A stretch of 64,000 bases of DNA from Dokdonella_A sp963775445 (GCA_963775445.1 CAVZIT010000004.1:1798001-1862000), one strand, 5' to 3'. Shown: positions 16,610-25,916, counted from the first letter of the stretch. The notes: generated by a model not told the origin, from the letters alone. Numbers and translations are program-made.

Positions 16610-18925
16610 ATGCCAACTACTTCAGCGGGAGTGCCGCCGAGCAACGCGATCGAAAGTCCCGCCGACATCGGCCCATTGTCGCCATGGTGGCTGCGCAGCA
16701 TCGGCATCGTGATGGTGATCGGCTTCGGCGTGTTGATCGCGATCACCGTACTCGCATACCGCAACGCGCCGCCGATTCCGGCCAAGGTGGCCGACACCCA
16801 GGGCGCCGCGCTGTTTACCGGCGAGGACATCCGGGAAGGGCAGGCGATATTTCTCAAGTACGGGCTGATGGACAATGGCAGCATCTGGGGCCATGGCGCG
16901 TATCTGGGTCCGGATTATTCCGCCGACGCGCTGCACCGCATGGGGCAGGGCACCGCTGCGGCGTTGGCGCAACAGCAATTCCGCACACCGGTCGCGCAGC
17001 TGGACACCTTGCAACGCGCGGCGCTGGAAGCGGATGTGGCGATGGTTCTGAAAACCAACCGCTACGACCCCGCCAACGGCACACTTACACTGACGCCGGC
17101 GGAAACGCAGGCGTGGAAACAACAGGTCGGTTACTGGACGGATTATTTCAAGCACCCCGCCACGAACGGCGGTCTCAAGCCGAACTTGATAACCGATCCG
17201 ACTGAGCTGCGCCAGTTCACCGCATTCGTGACCTGGGCGGCGTGGGCATCGGTGGCCAATCGACCGGGGGAGAAATTCTCGTACACGAACAATTTTCCCT
17301 TCGATCCAAGCGTCGGCAACACCGCGATCCCGGGCGCACTGTTGTGGAGCGCGCTCAGCCTGCTGGTGTTGCTGGCCGGCATCGCGGCGGTGTTGCTCGC
17401 GTTCGGAAAATTCGACTATCTCGGCTGGATCAGCCGCGGCCACACCATCCACCCTCATATCCATCCGGGCGATGCCGGTCCGGGGCAACGCGCCCTGGTC
17501 AAGTTCTTCGTGATCGTCGCGCTGGTGTTCCTGTTCCAAGCCCTGGTCGGCGGCGCCACCGCGCATTACCGCGCCGATCCAGGAAGCTTCTACGGCTTCC
17601 AGTTGGAAGACATCTTTCCCAGCAATCTGATGCGCACCTGGCATCTGCAGAGCGCGATCATGTGGATCGCGACATCGTACGTCGCCGCTGCGCTGTTTTT
17701 GGGACGCTCGCTGCGTCGGGACGAGCCGCGGGGGCTTGCCATGTGGACGCATTTCCTGTTCGTCGCGTTCGTCGCAGTGATTGGCGGCAGCCTGCTCGGC
17801 GAGTGGCTCGGCATGTCCCAGCTGCTCGGCAATTGGTGGTTCTGGCTTGGCGACCAGGGCTGGGAATACCTTGAGCTCGGACGCATCTGGCAGTACCTGC
17901 TCGCCCTCGGTCTTCTCGTGTGGTTCGCGATGTTGTGGTGGGTGGCGCGTCCTTCCAGAGTCGAGAACGCCGAGGCGCGTCCCATCGTGCGCATGTTCTT
18001 CGTGGCCGCGTTGTCGATTCCGGTGTTCTACGTGCCCGCGCTGTTCTTCGGCGCCAAGACGAACTACACCGTGGTCGACACCTGGCGCTTCTGGATCATC
18101 CATCTATGGGTCGAGGGATACTTCGAATTCTTCGCCACCACCGTCGTTGCACTGGCGCTCTACCAGCTCGGCCTCGCGCGGCGCAACACCGCATTGCGGG
18201 TGATTTACCTCGACGCGATCCTGTATTTCCTCGGCGGGCTGATCGGCACCGGTCACCATTGGTATTTCACCGGACAGACCGGTTTCAACATGGCAGCGTC
18301 CGCGCTATTCTCGGTGCTCGAAGTGGTACCGCTGACCCTGCTGACGCTGGATGCATGGGACTTCGTGCGCACCACGCGCAGCGAACGCGAGGCCGCGGGC
18401 AAGCCGATTCCGATCCCGCACAAGTGGACGTTCTATTTCCTGATGGCGGTCGGCTTCTGGAACTTCGTCGGCGCCGGCATGTTCGGATTCCTGATCAACC
18501 TGCCGATCGTGAGCTACTACGAAGTCGGCACGCAGTTGACACCCAACCATGGTCACGCCGCAATGATGGGCGTGTTCGGCATGCTGGCAATCGCACTCAT
18601 GGTGTTCGTGCTGCGTCAGACCAGTAGCGAGGAACTCTGGCCCGGTGTCGAACGATACATCAAGGTTGCGTTCTGGGGCACCAACCTCGGTCTTGCGCTT
18701 ATGCTGCTGATGAGCCTGTTTCCAAGCGGCGTGCTGCAGGTCTGGGATGTCGTTCAGAACGGATACTGGCATGCGCGCAGCATCGCCTATACCGATACGC
18801 CGCGTCAGCATCTCATCGAATGGCTGCGTCTCCCCGGCGATCTGGTATTCATCCTGTTCGGCGCGATACCCCTGGTGATCGCCTCGTTCAAAGCCTGGTT
18901 TGGCGTTCGCGAGGCTCATGCCTGA
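16610..18925 (+). CDS. norB: Quinol-dependent nitric oxide reductase (qNOR)
   Basis: Single-subunit haem-copper-oxidase relative in the cytoplasmic membrane that reduces NO to N2O with electrons from quinol. Its 771 residues are the qNOR (NorZ) length: an N-terminal periplasmic extension (about residues 50-230) fused to a 12-helix catalytic part. Metal-site signatures are visible: MRTWHLQSAIMW, HLWVEGYFEFFATTVVAL with ligand histidine and glutamate, GTGHHWYFTGQ, and NHGHAAMMGVFG. No haem c motif is present, which separates it from cNOR. AGGGA precedes the ATG and a DNR box lies upstream. No nitrite or nitrous oxide reductase gene is in the window, so NO detoxification is at least as likely as full denitrification. 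Confidence 0.95.
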   Translation: MPTTSAGVPPSNAIESPADIGPLSPWWLRSIGIVMVIGFGVLIAITVLAYRNAPPIPAKVADTQGAALFTGEDIREGQAIFLKYGLMDNGSIWGHGAYLGPDYSADALHRMGQGTAAALAQQQFRTPVAQLDTLQRAALEADVAMVLKTNRYDPANGTLTLTPAETQAWKQQVGYWTDYFKHPATNGGLKPNLITDPTELRQFTAFVTWAAWASVANRPGEKFSYTNNFPFDPSVGNTAIPGALLWSALSLLVLLAGIAAVLLAFGKFDYLGWISRGHTIHPHIHPGDAGPGQRALVKFFVIVALVFLFQALVGGATAHYRADPGSFYGFQLEDIFPSNLMRTWHLQSAIMWIATSYVAAALFLGRSLRRDEPRGLAMWTHFLFVAFVAVIGGSLLGEWLGMSQLLGNWWFWLGDQGWEYLELGRIWQYLLALGLLVWFAMLWWVARPSRVENAEARPIVRMFFVAALSIPVFYVPALFFGAKTNYTVVDTWRFWIIHLWVEGYFEFFATTVVALALYQLGLARRNTALRVIYLDAILYFLGGLIGTGHHWYFTGQTGFNMAASALFSVLEVVPLTLLTLDAWDFVRTTRSEREAAGKPIPIPHKWTFYFLMAVGFWNFVGAGMFGFLINLPIVSYYEVGTQLTPNHGHAAMMGVFGMLAIALMVFVLRQTSSEELWPGVERYIKVAFWGTNLGLALMLLMSLFPSGVLQVWDVVQNGYWHARSIAYTDTPRQHLIEWLRLPGDLVFILFGAIPLVIASFKAWFGVREAHA

Positions 18926-19008
18926 AAAGTGCTCGGCATGATTGCGGCACGAGAATTTGGCGGTGTTCGCGCTCATGGTGAACGCATGCCGCAACGGTTT
19001 GAGCTCCG

Positions 19009-20064
19009 TCACGCGCTATCGGCACGTTCCATTGCGAGCACGCCAGCCGGCAACTGCATGGTCAGGCAGTGCAAACTGCCGTTTTGCCAGATCAGCGATC
19101 GGCACGGTACACCGACGACTTCGCGTTTCGGGTGGGCGAGAGCGATCATGCGCTGCGCCTCTTCATCCGCTGGATCGTCATAGGTAGGCACCAGGACGCC
19201 ACCATTGACGACCAGATAGTTGGCGTAAGACGCGGCAAGCCGCCGCCCGTCTTCGACGATCGGTCGCGGCCAGGGGAGGGGATACAAGCGGTACGCTCGC
19301 CCATCACGCGTTCGCAGAGCCGCGAGTTCGTCGCGCATATGAGCCAGCTCGTGATGATGCGCATCGGATGGATCGTTGCAGGCCTGGAACACGATCGCAT
19401 CGTCGGGCGCGAATCGCGCGAGCGTGTCGATGTGCGCATCGGTGTCATCGCCCTCGAGATAACCGTGGTCAAGCCATAGCACCCGCTTGGCTCCGAGCAT
19501 CTGGTGCAGGTGTTCATCGATCGCCCCACGCGATTGATCTGGATGGCGCTGGTGCATGCACCGCCATGTCGTCAGCAGCGTGCCGGCTCCGTCCGATTCG
19601 ATAGCACCGCCCTCGAGCGCCCAGTCGATGCGTCGGTATTCGCTGTTGCGAAAGAGGCCTCGTTCGACCAGCGTGGCGGCGAGCGCATCGTCCTGCTCCG
19701 CGCCGAACTTGCCGCCCCATCCCGTGAACCGGAAATCGCATACCCGAAAACCCGCGCCATCGGAGAGGGTGAGCGGCCCGGTATCGCGCAGCCACGTGTC
19801 GTCGTACGGCAGTTCAACGAACTGCAGGCGCGTCGGATCCACGGAAGCGACGGTGAGCAGTTGCGCTGCGCGAGCGCGCAGCGTTTCGTTCGCAACGCAG
19901 ATGAGTGCCGGTTCGAAGCGCGTGATCGCCGCAATCAGCGCAACGTAGCACGCCTCGACCCGCTTCAGCCGCGGGGCCCAGTCGGTTTCCTCATGCGGCC
20001 ATGCAACGACGATCGCGGCCTGGGGTTGCCACTCGGCCGGTAAAGCGAATCGCTCCGCGCTCAC
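19009..20064 (-). CDS. aguA: Agmatine deiminase
   Basis: Hydrolyses agmatine to N-carbamoylputrescine and ammonia, the step before AguB. It has 351 residues of the peptidyl-arginine-deiminase-like fold. Active-site blocks are visible: YDDTWLRDTGP, RFTGWGGKF, LEGGAIESDG, GDDTDAHIDTLARF and the catalytic cysteine C333 in NGSLHCLTMQ. It converges on norB. Removing the plus-strand NO cassette would leave aguA and aguB as a same-strand tandem, like the aguBA genes of Pseudomonas aeruginosa. Confidence 0.93.
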   Translation of the reverse strand: MSAERFALPAEWQPQAAIVVAWPHEETDWAPRLKRVEACYVALIAAITRFEPALICVANETLRARAAQLLTVASVDPTRLQFVELPYDDTWLRDTGPLTLSDGAGFRVCDFRFTGWGGKFGAEQDDALAATLVERGLFRNSEYRRIDWALEGGAIESDGAGTLLTTWRCMHQRHPDQSRGAIDEHLHQMLGAKRVLWLDHGYLEGDDTDAHIDTLARFAPDDAIVFQACNDPSDAHHHELAHMRDELAALRTRDGRAYRLYPLPWPRPIVEDGRRLAASYANYLVVNGGVLVPTYDDPADEEAQRMIALAHPKREVVGVPCRSLIWQNGSLHCLTMQLPAGVLAMERADSA

Positions 20065-20067
20065 GCC

Positions 20068-20403
20068 TCAGCGCACGGAGCGGCGATCGGCGAGATCCTC
20101 GTTCATCACGCTGTGGATCACGATGTTGCGCTCGAAATACACGGTATATCCGGCGTAGCGCCAACGATTGATCGGGGGATGCTTTGGCGCATCGCCGCCC
20201 GCCGTGGGCAATTTTTCGAGTGGTACGCCGTAGCGGCGTTCAACCTGTGCCATGGTCAATCCGCGCGTCGGCATATTGCCCTGGACGTGCCGATGGTGGT
20301 GGCGGGCGTGGCGCATGCCCAACGTATCGGCGCTCGCTTGAGGCGCGAACCACGCAGCTGTCGAAATGATGCAGAGTGCGGCGAGAACGGACTTCAAGAT
20401 CAT
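20068..20403 (-). CDS. Exported BamE-like hypothetical protein
   Basis: 111 residues with a clear Sec signal peptide (cleavage near QASA). The mature part has a His/Arg-rich stretch (MRHARHHHRHV), then RGLTMAQVERRYGVP, PPINRWRYAGYTVYFE and IVIHSVM. The MTMAQVE...GxP pattern followed by an aromatic strand resembles BamE/SmpA-type folds, but no lipobox is present. Such proteins recur in xanthomonads without known function. It sits 3 bases upstream of aguA on the same strand and may be co-transcribed with it. Confidence 0.75.
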   Translation of the reverse strand: MILKSVLAALCIISTAAWFAPQASADTLGMRHARHHHRHVQGNMPTRGLTMAQVERRYGVPLEKLPTAGGDAPKHPPINRWRYAGYTVYFERNIVIHSVMNEDLADRRSVR

Positions 20404-20514
20404 GATTCAAGCTCCTGTCCTGCAAACCCAAGGCTGCCGGGTGCTTTGTAGCAGAAGGCCGTCGTCTTGGCCACGGCCTGCGTCTCGTTTGGCGCGTGCG
20501 GCGGTAAAATCCGC

Positions 20515-20544
20515 AAATGAAAAAGGGCCGCAGTGGCGGCCCTT
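20515..20544 (-). terminator. Rho-independent terminator of rpmJ
   Basis: The arms AAGGGCCGC (20523-20531) and GCGGCCCTT (20536-20544) pair perfectly around a four-base loop. Read on the minus strand the stem is followed by a T-rich tail (CTTTTTCATTT). It lies 27 bases past the rpmJ stop. Confidence 0.8.
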
Positions 20545-20570
20545 CACTCTCGTTCCGGCGAGGCGCCGAT

Positions 20571-20696
20571 TCAGCGCTGGCGTGCCTTGAAGCGCGGATT
20601 GGTCTTGCAAATCACGAACACCTTGCCGCGCCGACGCACGATCTTGCAGTCGCGATGGCGTTTTTTGGCGGATTTCAGGGAAGACAGCACTTTCAT
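20571..20696 (-). CDS. rpmJ: 50S ribosomal protein L36, zinc-free (YkgO-like) type
   Basis: 41-residue ribosomal protein starting MKVLSSLKSAKKRH. It has only two cysteines (RDCKIV and FVICK) and lacks the complete four-ligand zinc set of the standard L36, so it belongs to the C-minus form. In other bacteria this form replaces the zinc form under zinc limitation, but in xanthomonads it may be the only copy. The start at 20696 has GAGG upstream. The gene is monocistronic with its own terminator. Confidence 0.93.
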   Translation of the reverse strand: MKVLSSLKSAKKRHRDCKIVRRRGKVFVICKTNPRFKARQR

Positions 20697-20885
20697 GGAC
20701 AACCTCGCGCACGTAAGCCTTGTTTTCAGCCGGCGAATTGTACCGGTTGCGCACTCCGCATGCAAAGGTACTCGACGCGGCAGCATCGGCCGTAGCGGGC
20801 GAGTCCGCGGGAGCGGGGCGGCTTCAGCCAGTCATTGCTATATTTGCACCTTGGGCGGAAGGCAATGCAGTTCGGAGCGAGGACA

Positions 20886-21767
20886 ATGACACTTCCAGAC
20901 GCAAGCAGAGCGGGCACGTTCAAGATCGGCGGCAAGATCCAGATCAATCGGCTCGGTTTCGGCGCCATGCGCATTACCGGATCGGGCATCTGGGGTCCGC
21001 CGGCCAGCACCACGGATGCCCTCGCTACCTTGCGGCGCTTGCCGGACCTCAATGTCGATTTCATCGACACAGCCGATTCCTATGGCCCCGATGTCTCCGA
21101 GCCCCTGATCCGGGAGGCCTTGCACCCTTACAAGAACATGCTGATCGCGACCAAGGGAGGTTTGACGCGTAGCGCCCCCGACCAATGGGAGCCTGTCGGT
21201 CGCCCCGAATACCTTCGCCAGCAGGTAATGAAAAGCCTGGGCTGGCTGGGTCTTGAACAGATCGGCCTGTGGCAATTGCACCGCATCGATCCGAAGGTGC
21301 CGCGCGATGAGCAGTTCGGCGCCATCAAGGCGATGCTCGATGACGGCATCATTGCGCATGCTGGCCTCAGTGAGGTTTCGCTCGAGGATCTTCGTGCGGC
21401 GCAGAAGGTGTTCAAGGTCGCGACAGTCCAGAACCGTTACAATCTGGTGGATCGAACCAGCGAGGCGGTGCTCAAGTACTGCGAAGAAAACGGCATCGGG
21501 TTCATCCCGTGGTTTCCACTCGCCGGAGGCGAACTCGCCAAGAGCGGCTACGTCCTTGATCAGGTCGCCGAGGCGCACGAGGCAACGGTTGGGCAAATCG
21601 CGCTCGCCTGGATGCTCAAGCGCAGCCCGGTGATGTTGCCGATCCCCGGAACGTCGAATATCAAGCATCTGGAAGAGAACGTGGCGGCGGCCGGGATCGA
21701 ACTGTCGGACGAAGAATTCGATGCATTGAATGAGAGTGGCAAGGCGGAATTCAAGCAGTTGCGCTAG
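20886..21767 (+). CDS. Aldo/keto reductase family oxidoreductase
   Basis: NADPH-dependent (beta/alpha)8-barrel reductase of 293 residues; substrate unknown. The catalytic tetrad can be read: D and Y in FIDTADSYGP, K in LIATKGG, and H in WQLHRID. The C-terminal cofactor loop IPGTSNIKHLEENV is present. The closest type is the YdbC-like group (start FKIGGKIQINRLGFGAMRITG). GAGGAC precedes the ATG at 20886. It is divergent from rpmJ and is followed by a DUF1499 lipoprotein. Confidence 0.9.
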   Translation: MTLPDASRAGTFKIGGKIQINRLGFGAMRITGSGIWGPPASTTDALATLRRLPDLNVDFIDTADSYGPDVSEPLIREALHPYKNMLIATKGGLTRSAPDQWEPVGRPEYLRQQVMKSLGWLGLEQIGLWQLHRIDPKVPRDEQFGAIKAMLDDGIIAHAGLSEVSLEDLRAAQKVFKVATVQNRYNLVDRTSEAVLKYCEENGIGFIPWFPLAGGELAKSGYVLDQVAEAHEATVGQIALAWMLKRSPVMLPIPGTSNIKHLEENVAAAGIELSDEEFDALNESGKAEFKQLR

Positions 21768-21891
21768 CGCTTTGCTGCATCGCCCTGACAAAGGCGAACT
21801 GCAGCGACCATCACTGCAGCGATGCACGACATCACGCAGCATGCACAGACGCTGGTGTAGTTTGACGGGTACTTTCCGAACGGGGCCTGTC

Positions 21892-22353
21892 ATGGCGCGA
21901 TTCGATTTGAGGTCATTTGGCGTTTCCGTGCTGCTGCTGATGCTTGCTGGATGTGCAGAGGGAACGCCGTCTCATCTTGTCCAGGAGCAATCGCCGGATC
22001 GTTTCACGCCGTGCTCCAGCGCGCCGCATTGCGTGTCGTCTCAAGCGGCACCTGATGATTCGCATCACATCGCTGCTTTCAACTACACCGGAAATGCGGG
22101 CACCGCGCGATCGGTGCTGTTGAAGGTCCTCGAAGCGAACCGACGCGCCACGATCGAACGGGCGGAGGATCGTCTCATCCACGCGGAGTTTCGCAGCGCG
22201 CTTGGGTTCGTGGATGACGTGAGCTTCATCGTGCAGCCGCGAGACCACACGATCGACGTAAAGTCCGCCTCACGTATCGGCTACTACGATTTCGGGGTCA
22301 ATCGCCGACGCGTTGAGCGACTGCGTAGTCAGTTTCAAGAATCGCAGCGCTGA
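21892..22353 (+). CDS. DUF1499 family lipoprotein
   Basis: 153 residues with a signal peptide and lipobox LAGC at about residues 18-21. The DUF1499 core is clear: FTPCSSAPHCVSSQA, followed by ATIERAEDRLIHAEFRS, DDVSFIV and KSASRIGYYDFGVNRRRVERLR. The family is periplasmic or membrane-anchored and of unknown function. The ATG at 21892 begins the signal peptide; there is no strong ribosome-binding site. It stands 124 bases after the aldo/keto reductase gene. Confidence 0.88.
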   Translation: MARFDLRSFGVSVLLLMLAGCAEGTPSHLVQEQSPDRFTPCSSAPHCVSSQAAPDDSHHIAAFNYTGNAGTARSVLLKVLEANRRATIERAEDRLIHAEFRSALGFVDDVSFIVQPRDHTIDVKSASRIGYYDFGVNRRRVERLRSQFQESQR

Positions 22354-22636
22354 CCAAGTGCGCGATAGCTGACGACCGGTGGTCGGACTTGGCAGACGTC
22401 CAGCCGCGTTGGTGCGTAGCTGCGTTAGGGAATGGATTAGCGGGGGACGAGCCATTGGCAGGCTCAGCAAGCCGCCCCGTCGGTAACCTGTATTTTACAT
22501 AATATGCATATGCAACGTTTCAGATATCAACAAACTGTTCCAGTGAATTCATGCGTTGAGCCGGAAATTTCCCGGTTTTGCCCCGGTCGACCGATAATTC
22601 ATTGTGTACGGCATCGGGACCAAGAGGAACTCTCCA
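22354..22636. other. Intergenic region before the GST gene
   Basis: No gene is visible in these 283 bases. The right half turns AT-rich (about 22495-22540) and holds a perfect ten-base palindrome TGCATATGCA at 22505-22514, possibly part of a promoter or operator for the GST gene. Confidence 0.4.
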
Positions 22637-23281
22637 ATGAGCGATGAACTGATCTTCTACACCAATCCCCAATCGCGTGCGCGCATCGTGCGCTGGATGC
22701 TCGAGGAAGTCGGAACGCCCTATCGCACCGAGATCGTCGAGTACGGCGGATCGATGAAATCGTCGTCGTATCTGGCGATCAATCCGATGGGAAAGGTGCC
22801 GGCGATCAAACATGGCGACACGGTCGTGACGGAGGCCGCCGCCATCTGCGCCTACCTTGCCGATGCGTTCCCCGACGCACACCTGGCGCCACCACCCGGC
22901 GACCGGTTACGGGGGCCTTACTACCGTTGGCTCTTCTTTGCCGCCGGCCCGTTGGAGGCCGCCACCAGCAACAAGGCCCTCGGGTTCGTCGTGCCGCAAA
23001 ATCGCGAGCCGATGATCGGCTACGGCAATTACACCACGGTCATGGATGCACTCGAGGGAGCCGTTTCCAGGGACGATTTCCTCGTCGGAAATCGTTTCAG
23101 CGCAGCAGATGTGTACGTCGGATCCCACATTGGATTCGGCATGCAATTCGACATGATCGAAAAGCGTCCGGCATTCACCACCTACTGGGCGCGCGTCAGC
23201 GAGCGACCGGCCGCGGTGCGCGCGCGTGAAATCGATGACGCGCTCATCGCCGAGCGCGAGCAGGCTAAACCCTCATCATGA
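22637..23281 (+). CDS. Glutathione S-transferase family protein
   Basis: 214 residues. The N-terminal thioredoxin-like domain begins LIFYTNPQSRARIVRWMLEE, with the cis-proline segment GKVPAIK and the glutathione-binding VVTEAAAICAYLAD; an all-helical C-terminal domain follows (GNRFSAADVYVG). The cytosolic enzyme conjugates glutathione to electrophiles; substrate unknown. GAGGA precedes the ATG at 22637. It is monocistronic, with AT-rich DNA downstream. Confidence 0.9.
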   Translation: MSDELIFYTNPQSRARIVRWMLEEVGTPYRTEIVEYGGSMKSSSYLAINPMGKVPAIKHGDTVVTEAAAICAYLADAFPDAHLAPPPGDRLRGPYYRWLFFAAGPLEAATSNKALGFVVPQNREPMIGYGNYTTVMDALEGAVSRDDFLVGNRFSAADVYVGSHIGFGMQFDMIEKRPAFTTYWARVSERPAAVRAREIDDALIAEREQAKPSS

Positions 23282-23367
23282 TAAATCACTAGAAATTAGT
23301 TCAATAAATCTATTGATTTAAAAGGCTTTTATATACTGCAGGTTCTCGACGATCCGGGGCCAGCGCG

Positions 23368-24027
23368 TCAACGCTTGCGCGCAAGCGTGAGCCCGTCGCC
23401 GATCGGCAGCAGCGACAGGTCGATGCGCTCGTCTTTGTGCAGCTTGTCGTTGAGCGCCTGCAAAGCGGCCGTGTCCTGGTCTTTCGCCGGCCTGGCCACG
23501 TCGCCACTCCATAGCACATTGTCGATCGCGATCAGTCCGCCAGCGCGCAGCAGTTGCAGGCAGCGTTCGTAATACTCATCGTAGCCGCACTTGTCTGCAT
23601 CGATGAACGCGAAATCGTAATTGCCCGTTTCTCCCGCGACCAGGCGCGCATCGAGCGTTTCGAGCGCCGGGCCCAAGCAGAGTTCGATCTTGTGCGTGAC
23701 TCCGGCTCGTTCCCAGAATGGCCGCCCGATGCTCGTGTATTCCTCACTGATGTCGCACGCAAGGACGCGACCGTCCTGGGGCAACGCCAGCGCTACGCTC
23801 AATGCGCTGTAACCGGTAAATACACCAATTTCAATCGTGCGACGTGCGTTGATCAATCGCACCAGCAGCGCCATGAGCTGCCCCTGTTCGGGAGAGATCT
23901 GCATTTGCGCGCGTGGATGGAGGCGCGTCGCCTCGCGCAGAGCAGTCTGTTGCGGATGCTCCCGCAATGAGTGATCGAGCAGGTACCGATACAGTTCATC
24001 GTCGAGATTCAGCGTGCGGTTTGACAT
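23368..24027 (-). CDS. SAM-dependent O-methyltransferase (family 3, CCoAOMT-like)
   Basis: 219 residues of the class I methyltransferase fold, metal-dependent O-methyltransferase family. Motif I is IEIGVFTGYSALSVALAL, motif II is the acidic VLACDISEEY, and metal ligands are expected in FAFIDADKCGY and AIDNVLWSG. Substrates in this family are catechol-type or small phenolic compounds; the actual one cannot be told. The gene is convergent with the GST gene and lies 56 bases from the phospholipase-D-type gene on the same strand. Confidence 0.88.
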   Translation of the reverse strand: MSNRTLNLDDELYRYLLDHSLREHPQQTALREATRLHPRAQMQISPEQGQLMALLVRLINARRTIEIGVFTGYSALSVALALPQDGRVLACDISEEYTSIGRPFWERAGVTHKIELCLGPALETLDARLVAGETGNYDFAFIDADKCGYDEYYERCLQLLRAGGLIAIDNVLWSGDVARPAKDQDTAALQALNDKLHKDERIDLSLLPIGDGLTLARKR

Positions 24028-24083
24028 CGTGCATTCCTAATCGTGGCGGCATTTGGCCGTAATATCTTGATCCGGGCGGGCAG

Positions 24084-25376
24084 CTAAAGCTGCGAAAATC
24101 CCAACGAGGACAGCCAGTCCTCGACCTTGCGCGTCCACGGCCGTTCACGCCACTGTTGCAGGGTCACCTCACGCGATTGCGCAATGTCCTTGTCGACGAC
24201 ATCGCGCATGTGATGCGCGAAGGCGTGGTCGAATACGTTGAGGTTGGCCTCGTCGTTGAGCTTCAAGGAGCGATTGTCGAAATTCGCCGAACCCACGATC
24301 GTCAGGAAGTCATCGACGATCATCATCTTGACGTGAAACATGGATGGTTGGAAACGGTAAATGTGCATACCGGATTCGAGCACTTGGCCCCACATGGCCT
24401 GTGATGCGTCCTTGGTGACTTCGCTATCGCCGTATGGACCCGGAACGATGATGCGAATGCGCACTCCGCGTTTACGTGCACGTTCGAGTGCCGCTGCGAC
24501 GAGATCGTCGGGCAGAAAATAGGCGGCTTCGAGATCGATCGACGAGCGCGCACCATCGATGGCCATGAGATACATCAGCTGCATGTTCTCGCTACCGCCC
24601 TCGGGCGAACTTGCGAACATCTGCGCCGTCATGGGCCCTGCTGGCTGCAACATCGGATAGTAGCTCTCGCCAAGCAGTACCCTGCCCGTCGTCCTGATCC
24701 AGTTGTCCTCGAACACTGCCTGAATCTGAGCGACCACCGGACCCTGCACGCGGAAATGGATATCGCGCCACTGGTGCGGGCCGTCGGCGTTGCCGTCCCA
24801 TGCATCCGCAATGTCGGCGCCGCCGGTGAAGGCAACTCGGCCATCCACGATCAGCAGCTTGCGGTGCGTACGATTGTTCAGTCGATCGATCGTGTACCAA
24901 GACAATGGATGGAAATACTCGAACTCGACACCCGCGGCCCGCAGACGTTCTGGCACAGAATCCTTCATCTTGTGCGCACCGATCCAGTCGACCAGCACAT
25001 GGACCGCAACACCGGCACGCGCGCGTTCGGTCAGTGCGGCCACGAAGCGGTCCGACACATCCCCGGACCAATAGATGTAAGTCTCGAGATCAATGGATTT
25101 CCGGGCGCCCTTGATGGCCTTGATCATCGCGGGAAAAAATTCATCGCCGTTCTCGAGATCGTCGACCTGATTGCCCGCGATGGCCGCTGGCCCAAGCAAA
25201 CTCGAAATCTCGAGTCGGAACTGCGGATCATCGACCGCGCACACCGGCCCGATGCTGTGCGACAGCCGCTTCTCGACCGGCAAAAGATTGAGTATCGCGA
25301 GCGTCGCGACGATTGTGAGGATGACGCCGACAGCGGCATAGCCGATTCGGCGCTCCCATTTTTGGCTTATCTGCAT
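24084..25376 (-). CDS. Cardiolipin synthase-like phospholipase D family protein
   Basis: 430 residues. One N-terminal transmembrane helix (IGYAAVGVILTIVATLAIL) anchors two PLD domains. Both HKD motifs are visible: HRKLLIVDG near residue 172 and FHVKMMIVDD near residue 350, each followed by GGAD or GSANFDNRS. The likely role is cardiolipin synthesis by phosphatidyl transfer, as for bacterial ClsA/ClsB; another phosphodiesterase activity is possible. A GTG directly upstream (25379) is an alternative start. It is divergent from DUF3008. Confidence 0.88.
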   Translation of the reverse strand: MQISQKWERRIGYAAVGVILTIVATLAILNLLPVEKRLSHSIGPVCAVDDPQFRLEISSLLGPAAIAGNQVDDLENGDEFFPAMIKAIKGARKSIDLETYIYWSGDVSDRFVAALTERARAGVAVHVLVDWIGAHKMKDSVPERLRAAGVEFEYFHPLSWYTIDRLNNRTHRKLLIVDGRVAFTGGADIADAWDGNADGPHQWRDIHFRVQGPVVAQIQAVFEDNWIRTTGRVLLGESYYPMLQPAGPMTAQMFASSPEGGSENMQLMYLMAIDGARSSIDLEAAYFLPDDLVAAALERARKRGVRIRIIVPGPYGDSEVTKDASQAMWGQVLESGMHIYRFQPSMFHVKMMIVDDFLTIVGSANFDNRSLKLNDEANLNVFDHAFAHHMRDVVDKDIAQSREVTLQQWRERPWTRKVEDWLSSLGFSQL

Positions 25377-25587
25377 CACCAGGTTCCGTCAGACTGCACA
25401 GTCTTGTCGGGTGATCCAAGTGCGAATGCGACGCGTCGATCCGTCGCCGATCATACGCGCACATCTGGCCGCACTTGGCCAACTGAATGGCGATCGTCCC
25501 GGAGCACGGATTGCATTTCGCATAGAGCTTTCAGTCAGGGTTGCAGTTATATCGTTGGTTCCCCTGCCCGCAAAAAGGAGACGTGCA

Positions 25588-25782
25588 ATGCCCGCAAAAT
25601 CGAAAGCACAGCAGAAGGCCGCTGGTGCAGCGCTCGCTGCAAAACGTGGCGACACCAAGGTCAAGAACCTGAAGGGTGCCTCGAAATCGATGTACGACTC
25701 GATGAGCAAGGAGCAGCTCAAGGATTTCGCGGAAACCAAGCGCAAGGGGAAACCCGAGCACAAGAGTAAATCCGGGAGTTGA
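25588..25782 (+). CDS. DUF3008 family small basic protein
   Basis: 64 residues, Lys/Ala-rich, starting MPAKSKAQQKAAGAALAAKR and containing LKGASKSMYDSMSKEQLKDFA, the recognisable DUF3008 pattern. Function unknown; its small size and high charge suggest a nucleic-acid- or stress-related role. The start at 25588 is fixed by a strong AAGGAG seven bases upstream. Confidence 0.9.
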   Translation: MPAKSKAQQKAAGAALAAKRGDTKVKNLKGASKSMYDSMSKEQLKDFAETKRKGKPEHKSKSGS

Positions 25783-25887
25783 GTGAGCCGGCAGCTGAGT
25801 CAGCTTGAGCGCACCCGGAGATGACTCGGGCTCTTTCCGCAAAACGTCCCTCGGGTGTTGAAGCATGATCGAAGTTGAACATAACAA

Positions 25888-25916
25888 AGCGGCGGCGCGA
25901 GGGACGCGCCGCCGCT
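25888..25916 (-). terminator. Strong hairpin, likely terminator of the 25992-26486 gene
   Basis: A perfect 12-bp stem (25888-25899 with 25905-25916), almost all G and C, encloses the loop AGGGA. On the minus strand it is followed by TTTGTTAT, a moderate U-tract, so it most likely ends the secreted-protein transcript; it may also serve the DUF3008 gene from the other side. Confidence 0.7.
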
